The notes under the pieces were generated by a model. It was not told the DNA's origin and did no database searches. It was given only the letters and a program-made list of their open reading frames with translations. A DNA stretch of 64,000 nt from Gordonia malaquae NBRC 108250 (lineage in GTDB: Bacteria; Actinomycetota; Actinomycetes; Mycobacteriales; Mycobacteriaceae): assembly GCF_000344135.1 (NCBI RefSeq), contig NZ_BAOP01000008.1, positions 100,236 to 164,235 of the forward strand, given 5' to 3'. The position numbers and the translations under genes are program-made. Positions 25,013-33,743 of this stretch are shown in pieces; positions within the stretch are counted from its first letter, which is position 1; every line of letters starts with the position of its first letter.

Positions 25013-25636
25013 TCACCGGAGTCTCTTCGCACACAGGTGGAACTCGGGGAAACGGTGGAATCCTTCCGCCGGTCGGCTCACCGTCCGCCACAGTTCAGTG
25101 AAACCGGCATCTGTGACGGCTTCGGCGATCGAGTCGGGATGCCATCGCCAGGCGGGGGCGACTGCGTGATCGAACTCGGCGACGCCGGGTTCATCGCTCG
25201 ACTGTCCGGCCAGGAGGACGCACGCCCCGGACGGCAGACGGGACGCCCAGTCAGCCAGAGCTTCGCGCACACCGATCGGCGGTACGTGGATGAGGCTGTA
25301 CCGGGCGACGACCCCGGCGACCGCCGACAGGTCGACGGTGCTCAGCGATGCGTCGTCGGCGGAGAACTCCAGGTCGGGGTGCGCGAGTTCGGCCTGTTCA
25401 CGCATGCCGGTGCTCGGGTCGACCGCCAGCACGGTGAAGCCGGTGTCGGTGAGATACGCCGCGACATGTCCGATGCCGCAGCCGACGTCGACGATCGTCG
25501 AGCCGAGGTCCGAGCCGCGTGCCTCCGAAGCGAACGCGTCCACCGCGGCCTGTTCGAGCGGCGATCCGAACGTGTCGGGAATCAGGTCGGCATACGTCTG
25601 CGCCATCTTGTCGTAGCCGAGTTGTTCGGCGGTCAT
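25013..25636 (-). CDS. Class I SAM-dependent methyltransferase
   Basis: Small-molecule methyltransferase of 207 residues. Motif I is TIVDVGCGIGHVAAYL near residue 50, followed by the acidic end of strand 2 (LAVDPSTGM) and motif IV-like ARYSLIHVPP. The fold is complete, but no feature reveals the substrate. Its ATG overlaps the stop of the LysR gene upstream (ATGA), so the two are cotranslated. Together with that regulator it lies divergent to the YeiH transporter. Confidence 0.82.
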   Translation of the reverse strand: MTAEQLGYDKMAQTYADLIPDTFGSPLEQAAVDAFASEARGSDLGSTIVDVGCGIGHVAAYLTDTGFTVLAVDPSTGMREQAELAHPDLEFSADDASLSTVDLSAVAGVVARYSLIHVPPIGVREALADWASRLPSGACVLLAGQSSDEPGVAEFDHAVAPAWRWHPDSIAEAVTDAGFTELWRTVSRPAEGFHRFPEFHLCAKRLR

Positions 25637-26532
25637 GTGTTGCTCCCTCGGGCGATGCGGACGAGTTCGGCTGCGGGGCCCCGCAGTTCACGTGGAGGTC
25701 GCCACACGGCGCGGAGCGCACGGGACAGGTCGAGGCCGTCCACCTCGACCGGCCGGACCGCACCGGAGCGTGCGTCGTCGGCGATCGCGAGGCTGCTCAG
25801 CACGGCGGGCCCGACTCCGGCGGCGACCGACGTTCGGATCGCGGCGCTGCTCCCCAGTTCGAGGATCGGCTCGGCGCGCGGGAACGCTGACAGCGCGTCG
25901 TCGAGTGTGGTGCGGGTGCCCGACCCGGGCTCTCTGACCAGGAGTGGAGTCGCAGCGAGCTCTACTGCGCTGACCTTCCGTCGGCGCCGCGTCCACGGAT
26001 GATCGGGTGGAACCACGAGCACGAGCCGGTCGCGGGCGACGACGGTGCTGCACAGCTTCGACGGCACAGACGGAGACTCGACAAAACCGAGGTCGCAGGC
26101 GTCGTTCGCCAACGACACGAATACGGTCGACGAGTTCTGCACACGTAGATGGACGGTCACCTCGGGAAACTTGGCGCGGAATGTGCCGAGCCAGCGGGGC
26201 AGCAGGTGCTCGGCGACGGTCATCGACGCGCCGACGGTCAGTTCCGCCGTGTGATCGGACTTGAGGCCCTCTGCGACGTCCAGGAGTTCGGTGGCGCCGT
26301 CGACGATCTGGCGGGCCCAGTGGACCAAGACGGTTCCCTGGGGAGTGAGCGTGGAGCCTGCGGTCGCCCGTTTGATCAAGGGCACACCCAGCTGACGTTC
26401 CAGGCGTGAGATCGATCGGCTCGCGTTCGGCTGGGCGACGCCCGTCATCCGGGCCGCCGCGCTCAGGCTGCCGTGGTCGTCGACGCCGACGAGCAGCTCC
26501 AGCGCACCCAGGTCGAGTGATCGCACATCCAT
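25633..26532 (-). CDS. LysR family regulator, CysB/YeiE-like
   Basis: The 299-residue regulator has the helix-turn-helix in residues 1-62 (GSLSAAARMTGVAQPNASRSI, LERQLGVPLI) and a full effector domain. The ATG is supported by TATGGT 6 bases upstream on this strand; the open frame before it is unrelated sequence. The gene is divergent from a YeiH-type transporter. In many bacteria a LysR regulator (YeiE/CysB-like) is paired with yeiH, so it probably controls that gene in response to a sulfur metabolite or similar. A methyltransferase gene overlaps its end. Confidence 0.87.
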   Translation of the reverse strand: MDVRSLDLGALELLVGVDDHGSLSAAARMTGVAQPNASRSISRLERQLGVPLIKRATAGSTLTPQGTVLVHWARQIVDGATELLDVAEGLKSDHTAELTVGASMTVAEHLLPRWLGTFRAKFPEVTVHLRVQNSSTVFVSLANDACDLGFVESPSVPSKLCSTVVARDRLVLVVPPDHPWTRRRRKVSAVELAATPLLVREPGSGTRTTLDDALSAFPRAEPILELGSSAAIRTSVAAGVGPAVLSSLAIADDARSGAVRPVEVDGLDLSRALRAVWRPPRELRGPAAELVRIARGSNT

Positions 26533-26564
26533 GCCATGACCATAACCTGCGGAGATGTCGTTCA

Positions 26565-26583
26565 GATATGGATCACCCATATC
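26565..26583. promoter_or_regulatory. Inverted repeat GATATGG-N5-CCATATC, candidate LysR operator
   Basis: A perfect 7-bp dyad lies between the divergent LysR and YeiH genes, and a further half-site-like GATATG...CCAT follows within 20 bases. Position, spacing and AT-rich arms fit a LysR recognition site. Which gene it represses or activates cannot be told. Confidence 0.55.
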
Positions 26584-26650
26584 AAGTAGATATGAATCCA
26601 TGCTCGGGATCGGGGTACCGGGTGCACCGATCCGCGGCCACAGTGGACGT

Positions 26651-27640
26651 ATGACGATCCTCAAGCCGCAGACCGCCGGAGTCCTCCCCGGCCTCGCACT
26701 CGCAGGTCTCGGGGCGGCCGTGGCGGTCAGTCTGTCGGCCGTGCTCCCAGCGATGAGCCCGTTGCTCATCGCGATCCTGCTCGGCGCCGTGTGTGCGAAC
26801 ATGATCACCCTGCCGGCCACACTTCGTCCGGGTCTAACGTTCGCGTCCAAGACGCTGCTGCGCATCGGCGTTGCGCTCCTCGGCCTGCAGCTCGTCGTCG
26901 GCGACATCCTCGGCCTCGGCGTCGGTGTCATCGCGGTGGTCGTGGCGATCGTGGGCGGCGGCATCGTCGGCACCCTCTACATCGGCAAATTGCTCGGTGT
27001 GCCCTTCGCCCAGCGGCTCCTGATCGCGTGTGGCATGTCGATCTGCGGTGCAGCGGCGGTCGCCGCCGTCGACGGAGTGATCGACGCCAAAGAAGAGGAC
27101 GTCGCGGCCGCGGTCGGATGTGTTGTCGTCTTCGGCACTCTCATGATTCCGGCAGTGCCGTTCCTGTCGAGCGTGATGGGTCTGTCGGATTCGACCGCGG
27201 GCATGTGGGCCGGCGGCTCGATCCACGAGGTCGCACAGGTCGTCGCGGCCGGTGGAATGATCAGCGGCAGCGCGTTGGCCGTGGCGGTGGTCGTCAAACT
27301 CGCACGCGTCGTGATGCTCGCGCCGGTGCTCGCCGTGATCAGCGTGCGGCAGCGCAAGGAGATCGGTGACGGCGGAAAGCGTCCTCCGCTGGTCCCGCTG
27401 TTCGTGCTCGGGTTCCTCGGCTTCGTCGCGTTGCGGTCGTCCGGTGTGCTGCCGGACGTGGCGCTCTCGATCGGTGGTGACCTTCAGAAGATCGCCCTCA
27501 CCACGGCGATGTTCGCTCTCGGCGCCGGAATCCGGATCGACGTCATGCGTCGTGTTGGACTTCGCCCCCTCGTCCTCGCCGCGTCGGGCACGGTCCTCGT
27601 GGCCGCGATCGCGCTGGTCGGTGTACTGCTCGCCGCCTGA
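26651..27640 (+). CDS. YeiH family (UPF0324) putative sulfate/sulfonate exporter
   Basis: Integral membrane protein of 329 residues with about ten hydrophobic segments. Family signatures are LRIGVALLGLQLVVGDI near residue 75, the conserved GMSICGAAAVAAV near residue 130, and GGSIHEVAQVVAAG near residue 195. YeiH proteins are linked to sulfur-compound efflux, but direct evidence is thin. I start at the ATG at 26651 because the upstream in-frame sequence covers the operator. It is regulated by the divergent LysR gene and followed 63 bases later by an SDR operon with its own ribosome-binding site. Confidence 0.85.
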   Translation: MTILKPQTAGVLPGLALAGLGAAVAVSLSAVLPAMSPLLIAILLGAVCANMITLPATLRPGLTFASKTLLRIGVALLGLQLVVGDILGLGVGVIAVVVAIVGGGIVGTLYIGKLLGVPFAQRLLIACGMSICGAAAVAAVDGVIDAKEEDVAAAVGCVVVFGTLMIPAVPFLSSVMGLSDSTAGMWAGGSIHEVAQVVAAGGMISGSALAVAVVVKLARVVMLAPVLAVISVRQRKEIGDGGKRPPLVPLFVLGFLGFVALRSSGVLPDVALSIGGDLQKIALTTAMFALGAGIRIDVMRRVGLRPLVLAASGTVLVAAIALVGVLLAA

Positions 27641-27703
27641 CAACCATTGCCGTAACCGCCGGTAACGCTTACTCTGAGGTCGAAACGGCTCAGGGAGGCA
27701 CAC

Positions 27704-28609
27704 ATGAGTTGGTCTGCGGATCACATCGGGGATCAGACCGGGCGGCGTTTCATCATCACGGGAGCCAACGGCGGCCTCGGCTCGGTGACGGCGAAGCGAC
27801 TGGCCGACAAGGGCGGCGCCGTTGTCCTGGCGTGCCGGGACGTCGCCAAAGCGGAGAGGGTCGCAGGTGAGATCGGCGGTGATGTGACCGTCGCTCGGCT
27901 CGACCTCGCCGACCTGTCGTCGGTGCGATCCTTCGCCACAGGGCAGGGGGAGTTCGACGTCCTCATCAACAACGCCGGGTTGATGAACATCCCGTTCCGC
28001 CGCACCGTGGACGGGTTCGAGATGCAGTTCGGTGTGAACCATCTCGGGCACTTCGCGCTGACCGGGCTGCTGCTCGACAAGATCACCGACCGAGTGGTCA
28101 CCCTGTCGAGCATCGCCCACAGTCAGACGCCCAAGCTGTGGATCGACGACCTCGACTATCGACACCGCAGGTACCAGCGGAACCTCGCATACGCGCAGTC
28201 GAAGCTCGCGAACTTGATGTTCGCTCGCGAGTTGGAACGACGGCTCCGCGACGCCGGGAGCTCGGTCCGCTCATACGGAGTCCATCCGGGCGTGTCGGGG
28301 ACCGATCTGTTCGCTCGGACGGAGACCGTCTTCGATCGCGTTGGCGTGCTGGGCGCGAGCCTGGTGGGACATCCGCCGGAGAAGGCGGCCGAGTCGACTC
28401 TGTTCGCGGCGACGGAAACGGCCGATCCCGACGTGTTCTGGGGACCGACGGGGCTGCTCATCGGGTCCCGCGGGCCGGTGCGGCCATCACGCTCGACACG
28501 CCTCTCGCGGAACTCCCGCCTCGCTGCACGGCTGTGGACGGAGTCGGAGAAGATGACCGGCGTCGAATTCGCCTTCGACGGCGCGGTGCGCGACGGAGTC
28601 CAGTCATGA
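27704..28609 (+). CDS. SDR family oxidoreductase
   Basis: NAD(P)-dependent short-chain dehydrogenase, 301 residues. The cofactor motif is TGANGGLG (residues about 20-27), then NNAG, then the catalytic Ser of TLSSIAHS and the YAQSK pair of active-site Tyr and Lys. The length and the GVHPGVSGTDLF loop place it near retinol-dehydrogenase/WW-domain-oxidoreductase-like SDRs. GGGAGG precedes the ATG by 6 bases. It overlaps the next SDR gene in ATGA. Substrate unknown; the two reductases with the MpaB-type oxygenase opposite suggest lipid or terpenoid catabolism. Confidence 0.85.
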   Translation: MSWSADHIGDQTGRRFIITGANGGLGSVTAKRLADKGGAVVLACRDVAKAERVAGEIGGDVTVARLDLADLSSVRSFATGQGEFDVLINNAGLMNIPFRRTVDGFEMQFGVNHLGHFALTGLLLDKITDRVVTLSSIAHSQTPKLWIDDLDYRHRRYQRNLAYAQSKLANLMFARELERRLRDAGSSVRSYGVHPGVSGTDLFARTETVFDRVGVLGASLVGHPPEKAAESTLFAATETADPDVFWGPTGLLIGSRGPVRPSRSTRLSRNSRLAARLWTESEKMTGVEFAFDGAVRDGVQS

Positions 28610-29517
28610 GCGCGGGACCGTTGGACAGGCTGTGGGGAGCGCGGCGCGGGATCGAGCGCTATGTCGTCAAGAACGCTGCGTCGGCCATGCGTTTGGGCGC
28701 TCTCGACCTGGTCGGGCGTGTGGTGGTCGTGACCGGTGGAAGCTCTGGGATCGGCCTCGCGACGGCACGTCGGTGCCTCGGCGAGGGCGCTCGCGTGGTC
28801 ATCGTCGCCCGGCGACTGGACGAACTCGAGCAGGCGCGCGCCGAGCTGTCCCGATCGGGTGAGATCCACGTGCGCCAGTGTGATGTGACCGACGAGCACG
28901 CGGTCAGGTCGATGATGGCCGACATCGAAGAGTCTGTCGGTCCGATCGATGTGCTCGTCAACAACGCGGGTCGATCGATTCGTCGGTCGACGGTGAATGC
29001 GGCCGATCGCATGCACGACTACCGGCGGACCATGGACGTGAACTATTTCGGCGCCGTCGCCTGCACGCTGGCAGTGCTGCCGGGCATGATCGAGCGCCGC
29101 CGCGGACGGATCGTGAACGTGTCGAGCATCGCGACTCAGGCCCTCGGTCCGCGCTTCGGCGCGTATGCCGCGAGCAAAGCCGCGCTCGACGCGTTCGGCG
29201 AGGTGTTGGCCGGCGAAGTCGCGGGTCGTGGCTTGACCGTCACGTCGGTCAAGATGCCGCTGACGCGGACTCCGATGATCGAACCGACGGGCGCGTACCG
29301 GAAGGCGTCGAGCATCAGCGCCGGTCAGGCTGCCACGTTGGTCATGCGAGGGATCAAGTACGGCCGTCCGCGGGTGTCGACGCTCGTCGGTGAAGCCGCA
29401 ACGGTCGGGACGACTGTCGTGCCGGGGTCGATGGCGCTCTGGCGGCAGGTCGACTACTTGGCGGTCCCGGAGTCGGCTGCGGCACGCGGCGGACGGGGAC
29501 CGTCTGAGCGGTCGTGA
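28606..29517 (+). CDS. SDR family oxidoreductase
   Basis: Second short-chain dehydrogenase of the pair, 303 residues. An N-terminal extension of about 30 residues precedes the Rossmann core with TGGSSGIG, NNAG, the catalytic Ser in VNVSSIATQ and the YAASK motif. This is typical of acyl-CoA or fatty-alcohol SDRs with a C-terminal helical extension. The ATG overlaps the previous stop; a far longer upstream frame is a shadow of the first SDR. It ends directly against the convergent MpaB gene with no spacer, so read-through into that gene's antisense strand is likely. Confidence 0.85.
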   Translation: MSAGPLDRLWGARRGIERYVVKNAASAMRLGALDLVGRVVVVTGGSSGIGLATARRCLGEGARVVIVARRLDELEQARAELSRSGEIHVRQCDVTDEHAVRSMMADIEESVGPIDVLVNNAGRSIRRSTVNAADRMHDYRRTMDVNYFGAVACTLAVLPGMIERRRGRIVNVSSIATQALGPRFGAYAASKAALDAFGEVLAGEVAGRGLTVTSVKMPLTRTPMIEPTGAYRKASSISAGQAATLVMRGIKYGRPRVSTLVGEAATVGTTVVPGSMALWRQVDYLAVPESAAARGGRGPSERS

Positions 29518-30834
29518 TCAGACCGCAGGCGTATAGGTCGACGAATCGCTCGTGTACTCGGGCTTGCCGTACGTGACGAGGCGTCGGTCGAGCAGGCGGA
29601 CGAGATAGTGATCCACCGGGTCACGGAGAACGGGTACCCGGACCGCGGTGCGGACCGCGGCGATGCGACCCACGATGAACGGCGCGGTCGCGGCGATGCG
29701 GGCGTAGTCGGCGACGCCGATGTCGACTCCCATGCGCGCCGCAGCTCGACTGTCGCCCCCGCAGAACGCGATCATGAAACCCACTGCGCTGTAACTGCGC
29801 TCGACGGCGTCGGCGATCCGGTCGAACCACGACTCGGTGGGTCGTAGATAGGCGCTCATGGTGGAATTCACCAGGCGCCGGCATGTCTCGTCGAACCCGT
29901 GACGCAGCACTGCGGCCCGGCCGTGGAACTGACGAATGATGTCGTCGGGCTCCGACGGCACCAACTCCTCGGGCAGGCCGAGGAGGAAGCATCGGTATCG
30001 AGAGAACTCGACGAGCGCACGTTCGCCCGGCGTGAACGACGACCGGCCGGCCCGGATCACCCGCTGGGACAGCAGGTACATCCCGATGAGCCCGGCGGGC
30101 ATCTGGTCGACCTGCGGAACTGGCAGTCCGTACACCGAGGTGTCCCACACGTCCGACTTCGTGAGGGCGTGGAAACGGACCATCGAGTGCATCAGACGCA
30201 CCATCGCCGCCGCCTCGAACCCCGGGCCGAAGCGGTCGAGCGCACCCGGCATCGTGGTGACCGCGAAGAAGCTTGTCGTCTCGTTGACGCGATGGGCCGC
30301 CCGCTTGCCCGACAACGCGCCGGTCAGAGCCATCGGGAGGGCGGCGTACGTGTTGGTGAACGTTGCGATGAACGCGCCGCGGGTGATGAAGGGCGCCAAC
30401 AGTGCTGCGTCCACTCGGGCGCGGCGCGCGCCCTCGGCTACCAGCGACATGTCGATCCAGTCGGGCGTGTCCTCGAGGGCACGGATGAACGACGAGAGCT
30501 CTGGCGGAGCGTCGGGCACCGCGTCCAATCCCTGCTGGCACGCGGTACGCAGCATCGCGATCAGGTGCGACACGCTGTGCGACGCCGACAGCGCCGCGTA
30601 GCTGTCGGCCGGGATGTCGCCGAGAAATGTGGCGATGCTCATCAGCTCGACGGTCTCCGGGTCGTCGAGCAGCGATTGCCGGTCGCCGACGCGGGCCGGA
30701 AGGGCCGAGGCGTCAGACGGATCAGTCGTGAGCCGGTACGGGACTGCGTCGAAGTCGAAGTCGCCGTACAAACTGGGGAGTCGGTGTTGTTGGCTGTGGA
30801 CCGTCTCCGCGAGTCGGGGGAAATGCGTGGTCAC
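29518..30834 (-). CDS. MpaB/DUF2236 family oxygenase (latex-clearing-protein relative)
   Basis: Predicted haem-dependent oxygenase or oxygenase-like protein of 438 residues in DUF2236, the family of MpaB and the rubber oxygenase Lcp. The middle shows RGAFIATFTNTYAALP, then the conserved MVRLMHSMVRFHAL stretch with Arg and His at the positions expected to face haem. No signal peptide is visible, unlike secreted Lcp. I choose the GTG at 30834 because GAGG lies 5 bases upstream, rather than a GTG 13 codons earlier that falls inside the operator. It is divergent from a TetR repressor with two palindromic operators between. Confidence 0.8.
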   Translation of the reverse strand: MTTHFPRLAETVHSQQHRLPSLYGDFDFDAVPYRLTTDPSDASALPARVGDRQSLLDDPETVELMSIATFLGDIPADSYAALSASHSVSHLIAMLRTACQQGLDAVPDAPPELSSFIRALEDTPDWIDMSLVAEGARRARVDAALLAPFITRGAFIATFTNTYAALPMALTGALSGKRAAHRVNETTSFFAVTTMPGALDRFGPGFEAAAMVRLMHSMVRFHALTKSDVWDTSVYGLPVPQVDQMPAGLIGMYLLSQRVIRAGRSSFTPGERALVEFSRYRCFLLGLPEELVPSEPDDIIRQFHGRAAVLRHGFDETCRRLVNSTMSAYLRPTESWFDRIADAVERSYSAVGFMIAFCGGDSRAAARMGVDIGVADYARIAATAPFIVGRIAAVRTAVRVPVLRDPVDHYLVRLLDRRLVTYGKPEYTSDSSTYTPAV

Positions 30835-30847
30835 GACATCCTCATTT

Positions 30848-30883
30848 CTCACAGTGTGTGAGTTGATGCTCACAGACTGTGAG
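30848..30883. promoter_or_regulatory. Two 15-bp TetR-type operators between mpaB-like and tetR genes
   Basis: CTCACAGTGTGTGAG (30848-30862) and CTCACAGACTGTGAG (30869-30883) are both near-perfect palindromes, with centres 21 bp (two helical turns) apart. The second fills the spacer of the regulator's promoter exactly: TTGATG at 30863-30868, 16 bases, TATGAT at 30885-30890, then 7 bases to the GTG. On the other strand TTGACA (30890-30895) can serve the oxygenase gene. A repressor bound to both sites would block both promoters. Confidence 0.75.
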
Positions 30884-30897
30884 TTATGATGTCAAGG

Positions 30898-31488
30898 GTG
30901 ACCACGGGACGACGACGAATGAGCGCGGCGCAACGCCGTGAACAGATTCTCGACGTCACCAGGTCGATCGTGCTGGACGAGGGATTTCACGAAGTGACGC
31001 CCGGCCGGATCGCGGCAGGGGCAGGCGTCGACCGGTCGCTCGTCTACCAGCAGTTCGGTGATCTCGCAGGCCTCTTCGTCGCGCTCATCGACCGTGAGAT
31101 CACCATCGCGGGCGAGGGGTTCGCTGCAGCGGTCGCCGCGGCCGCAGACCAGCCGGAGCGCCCGACGTTCGACACGGTCTTCGACGGTGTTCTCGCCGCG
31201 ATCGACGAGAATCCGTCTGCGTGGCGACTGTTCTTGTCTCCGCCGCAAGGCGCTCCGCCGGAACTGCACGCGCGTCTCGCGGAGTCGACGAAGCTGGTCC
31301 GGGGCTTTCTGCAGGACGAACTCGAGCGTTTGAATCCCGACTTGGAAGACCCAGAGCTGACGGCGCTCGCACTGCACGCGGCAGGCAGTGAACTACTCCA
31401 CCAGCACGTCGTGAATCCAACGGCCGTCACCGCCGATCGGCTCCGTGCGTTCATTCCCGCTGCGATCGCTCGCCGCTCCGGACGGTGA
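30898..31488 (+). CDS. TetR family repressor
   Basis: DNA-binding repressor of 196 residues: N-terminal TetR helix-turn-helix (RRREQILDVTRSIVLDEG, then ITPGR-like VTPGRIAAGAGVDRSLVYQQFG, cut here to its core) and a helical ligand domain. I use the GTG at 30898 since a consensus -10, TATGAT, ends 7 bases before it; an ATG at 30886 would overlap that -10. Two 15-bp palindromes precede it and the divergent MpaB-type gene, so it most likely represses itself and the oxygenase. The ligand is probably the oxygenase substrate or product. Confidence 0.87.
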   Translation: MTTGRRRMSAAQRREQILDVTRSIVLDEGFHEVTPGRIAAGAGVDRSLVYQQFGDLAGLFVALIDREITIAGEGFAAAVAAAADQPERPTFDTVFDGVLAAIDENPSAWRLFLSPPQGAPPELHARLAESTKLVRGFLQDELERLNPDLEDPELTALALHAAGSELLHQHVVNPTAVTADRLRAFIPAAIARRSGR

Positions 31489-31506
31489 GGCTCGCTCGTC
31501 GACGTG

Positions 31507-31923
31507 TCAGTCGAAGTCCGCTCCGACCTTCGGCGGTGACGCCTCCAGCAGGTTGTTCTCGTCGTCGGTGAAAGCGCGGGCGCGGGACAGGAAACGCACA
31601 CCTTCGGGCGCTTCGAGGGAGAAGCCCGCACCGCGACCGGGGACGACGTCGATGATCAACTGCGTGTGTTTCCACGCCTCGAACTGGTCGCCTCCGATCC
31701 AGACTCGCACCGCGGGGAGTGGATCGGGCAGATCTATCTCGCCGACGAGCACGTCGCGCTGACCGATGCGGAACTCGCCGACCGGGTAACACATCGGCGC
31801 CGACCCGTCGCAGCAGCCGCCGGACTGGTGGATCATCAGTCCGCCGTGCAGCTCCGACAGTTTGGTGAGAAGGTCGACGCCCGCTTGGGTCGCTACTACT
31901 CGGTCGGGTGCGGTGGTGGTCAT
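31507..31923 (-). CDS. DUF779 family protein
   Basis: This 138-residue protein carries the DUF779 signature HQSGGCCDGSAPMCYP near residue 33 (three Cys, possible metal site), followed by LGEI-type strands and a terminal GFSLEAPEG motif. DUF779 genes regularly accompany aldehyde dehydrogenases of the AldA/ExaC type, as here (the ALDH gene lies just upstream on the same strand). The biochemical role is unknown; a maturation or redox partner function is speculation. A hairpin of 12-bp arms separates it from the ALDH gene and could reduce read-through, giving unequal expression of the two. Confidence 0.85.
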   Translation of the reverse strand: MTTTAPDRVVATQAGVDLLTKLSELHGGLMIHQSGGCCDGSAPMCYPVGEFRIGQRDVLVGEIDLPDPLPAVRVWIGGDQFEAWKHTQLIIDVVPGRGAGFSLEAPEGVRFLSRARAFTDDENNLLEASPPKVGADFD

Positions 31924-31962
31924 GGGTTGATCCTTTCACCTGGTTCCGGTGGAGAGATGGGA

Positions 31963-31995
31963 CTCGCCCGGACCGGGAACGCCGGTCCGGGCGAG
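31963..31995 (-). terminator. 12-bp hairpin between ALDH and DUF779 genes
   Basis: CTCGCCCGGACC (31963-31974) and GGTCCGGGCGAG (31984-31995) form a perfect stem with a 9-base loop, very GC-rich and without a T tract. As it lies between two genes of one transcription unit it may act as a partial terminator or as an RNA stability element protecting the upstream ALDH message. Confidence 0.6.
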
Positions 31996-32009
31996 GGTTC
32001 TCGACTGCG

Positions 32010-32070
32010 CTCGAACGGCGGAGGGGACGCTCGAACGGCGGTGGAGGGGGCTAGAACGGCGGTGGAGGGG
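32010..32070 (-). repeat. Three 20-21 bp tandem repeats abutting the ALDH stop codon
   Basis: Three imperfect units, each beginning CTMGAACGGCGG on the plus strand and ending in a G-run, lie head to tail at 32010-32029, 32030-32050 and 32051-32070. They stop exactly where the ALDH stop codon (CTA on the plus strand) begins. The units contain a copy of the ALDH terminal TTCTAG or a one-base variant (read on the minus strand), so the array may have grown by slippage from the gene end. Confidence 0.7.
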
Positions 32071-33594
32071 CTAGAAGAAGCCCTTGGCGTTCTGCGAGTA
32101 GCCGACGAGGAGGTTCTTCGTCTGCTGGTAGTGGCCGAGCATCATCAGGTGGTTCTCGCGTCCGACGCCGGACTGCTTGTAGCCGCCGAACGCCGCGTGT
32201 GCCGGGTAGTCGTGGTAGGTGTTCGTCCACACTCGGCCGGCCTGGATGTCACGACCGGCGCGGTAGGCGACGGCGCCGTTGCGGCTCCACACACCGGCAC
32301 CGAGGCCGTACAGGGTGTCGTTGGCGATCGAGATCGCGTCGTCGTAGTCGGTGAACGACGCGACCGCCAGCACCGGACCGAAGATCTCCTCTTGGAAGAT
32401 TCGCATCTTGTTGTCGCCTGCGAACACTGTCGGCTGGATGTAGTAGCCGCCGGACAGGTCGCCGCCGAGGTCGGCGGGTTCGCCGCCGGTGAGCACCTTG
32501 GCGCCCTCGTCCCGGCCGATGGCCAGGTACGACTTGATCTTCTCCCACTGGTCGCTGCTGGCCTGTGCGCCCATCATGGTGTCGGTGTCGAGCGGGTTGC
32601 CCTGCTTGATGGCCTTGACGCGGGCGACGGCCTTCTCCAGGAAGTCGTCGTAGATTCCGCCCTGGACGAGCGCGCGGCTCGGGCAGGTGCAGACCTCACC
32701 CTGGTTGAGGGCGAACATCGAGAAGCCCTCGAGCGCGCGGTCGAGGTAGCCGTCGTCGGCCGACATCACGTCGTCGAAGAACAGATTGGGGCTCTTGCCG
32801 CCGAGTTCCAGGGTCACCGGGATCAGGTTCTCGGTCGCATACTGCATGATCAGGCGGCCGGTGGTCGTCTCACCGGTGAACGCGATCTTGCGGATGCGGT
32901 TGCTCGACGCCAGCGGCTTGCCCGCTTCGACGCCGAAGCCGTTCACGATGTTCACGACGCCGTCGGGCAGCAGGTCGCCGATGATGCTCATCAGGTACAG
33001 GATCGACGACGGAGTCTGCTCGGCGGGCTTGATGACCACCGCGTTGCCCGCCGCGAGTGCCGGTGCGAGCTTCCACGTCGCCATCAGGATGGGGAAGTTC
33101 CACGGGATGATCTGGCCGACGACGCCGAGCGGCTCGTGGAAGTGGTAGGCGACGGTGTCCTGATCGATCTCCGAGATGCCGCCCTCCTGGGCGCGGATGG
33201 CGCCTGCGAAGTAGCGGAAGTGGTCGATGGCGAGCGGGATGTCGGCGGCGAGCGTCTCGCGGACGGCCTTGCCGTTCTCCCAGCACTCGGCGACGGCGAT
33301 CTTCTCGAGGTTCGCCTCCATGCGGTCGGCGATCTGGTTGAGGATCACCGCGCGTTCGGCCACCGAGGTCTTGCCCCAAGCAGGTGCGGCGGCGTGTGCG
33401 GCGTCGAGTGCGAGGTCGATGTCCTCGGCGGTCGAACGCGCGACCTCGCAGAAGGTCTTGCCGTCGACGGGAGACGGATTCTCGAAGTACTGGCCCTTGA
33501 CCGGGGGAACCCACTTGCCGCCGATCCAGTTGTCGTAACGCGACTCGAAGCTCATGACGGAACCCTCGGTTCCGGGCTTGGCGTAAACGGCCAT
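32071..33594 (-). CDS. NAD-dependent aldehyde dehydrogenase (AldA/ExaC type)
   Basis: Cytoplasmic oxidation of aldehydes to acids, 507 residues. The fold is complete: [18 protein letters not shown] near residue 160 (shown to the Asn-Phe-Pro motif), the catalytic Glu in [11 protein letters not shown], and the nucleophile Cys at residue 302 in QGEVCTCP, followed by a second Cys at 304. The trailing [11 protein letters not shown] motif is typical of the acetaldehyde/short-chain group that pairs with DUF779. AAGGAG precedes the ATG by about 10 bases. The expected GAF-domain activator of such genes lies 7.6 kb away beyond the emb pair. Confidence 0.92.
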   Translation of the reverse strand: MAVYAKPGTEGSVMSFESRYDNWIGGKWVPPVKGQYFENPSPVDGKTFCEVARSTAEDIDLALDAAHAAAPAWGKTSVAERAVILNQIADRMEANLEKIAVAECWENGKAVRETLAADIPLAIDHFRYFAGAIRAQEGGISEIDQDTVAYHFHEPLGVVGQIIPWNFPILMATWKLAPALAAGNAVVIKPAEQTPSSILYLMSIIGDLLPDGVVNIVNGFGVEAGKPLASSNRIRKIAFTGETTTGRLIMQYATENLIPVTLELGGKSPNLFFDDVMSADDGYLDRALEGFSMFALNQGEVCTCPSRALVQGGIYDDFLEKAVARVKAIKQGNPLDTDTMMGAQASSDQWEKIKSYLAIGRDEGAKVLTGGEPADLGGDLSGGYYIQPTVFAGDNKMRIFQEEIFGPVLAVASFTDYDDAISIANDTLYGLGAGVWSRNGAVAYRAGRDIQAGRVWTNTYHDYPAHAAFGGYKQSGVGRENHLMMLGHYQQTKNLLVGYSQNAKGFF

Positions 33595-33743
33595 TGTGGT
33601 GACTCCTTCGCACAGCTTAAACGGTGATCATTGGTGATGTGAGACACACCGTAGGCCGGTGATGGTTGCAGTCACGTTGCAACGATGACGGAGGTGTCGA
33701 TGGAGTCGCCGTCTGTGCGAGGTTGATCCCGTAGTGCGCCGCG

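Noticed and set aside
32010..32070. A CRISPR-like array at the tandem repeats
   Set aside because: Units are 20-21 bp with no spacers between them, and no cas gene is present.
31666..33627. A 653-codon plus-strand frame across DUF779 and ALDH
   Set aside because: It reads through two genes on the other strand and gives Arg/Val/Asp-rich, domain-free sequence.
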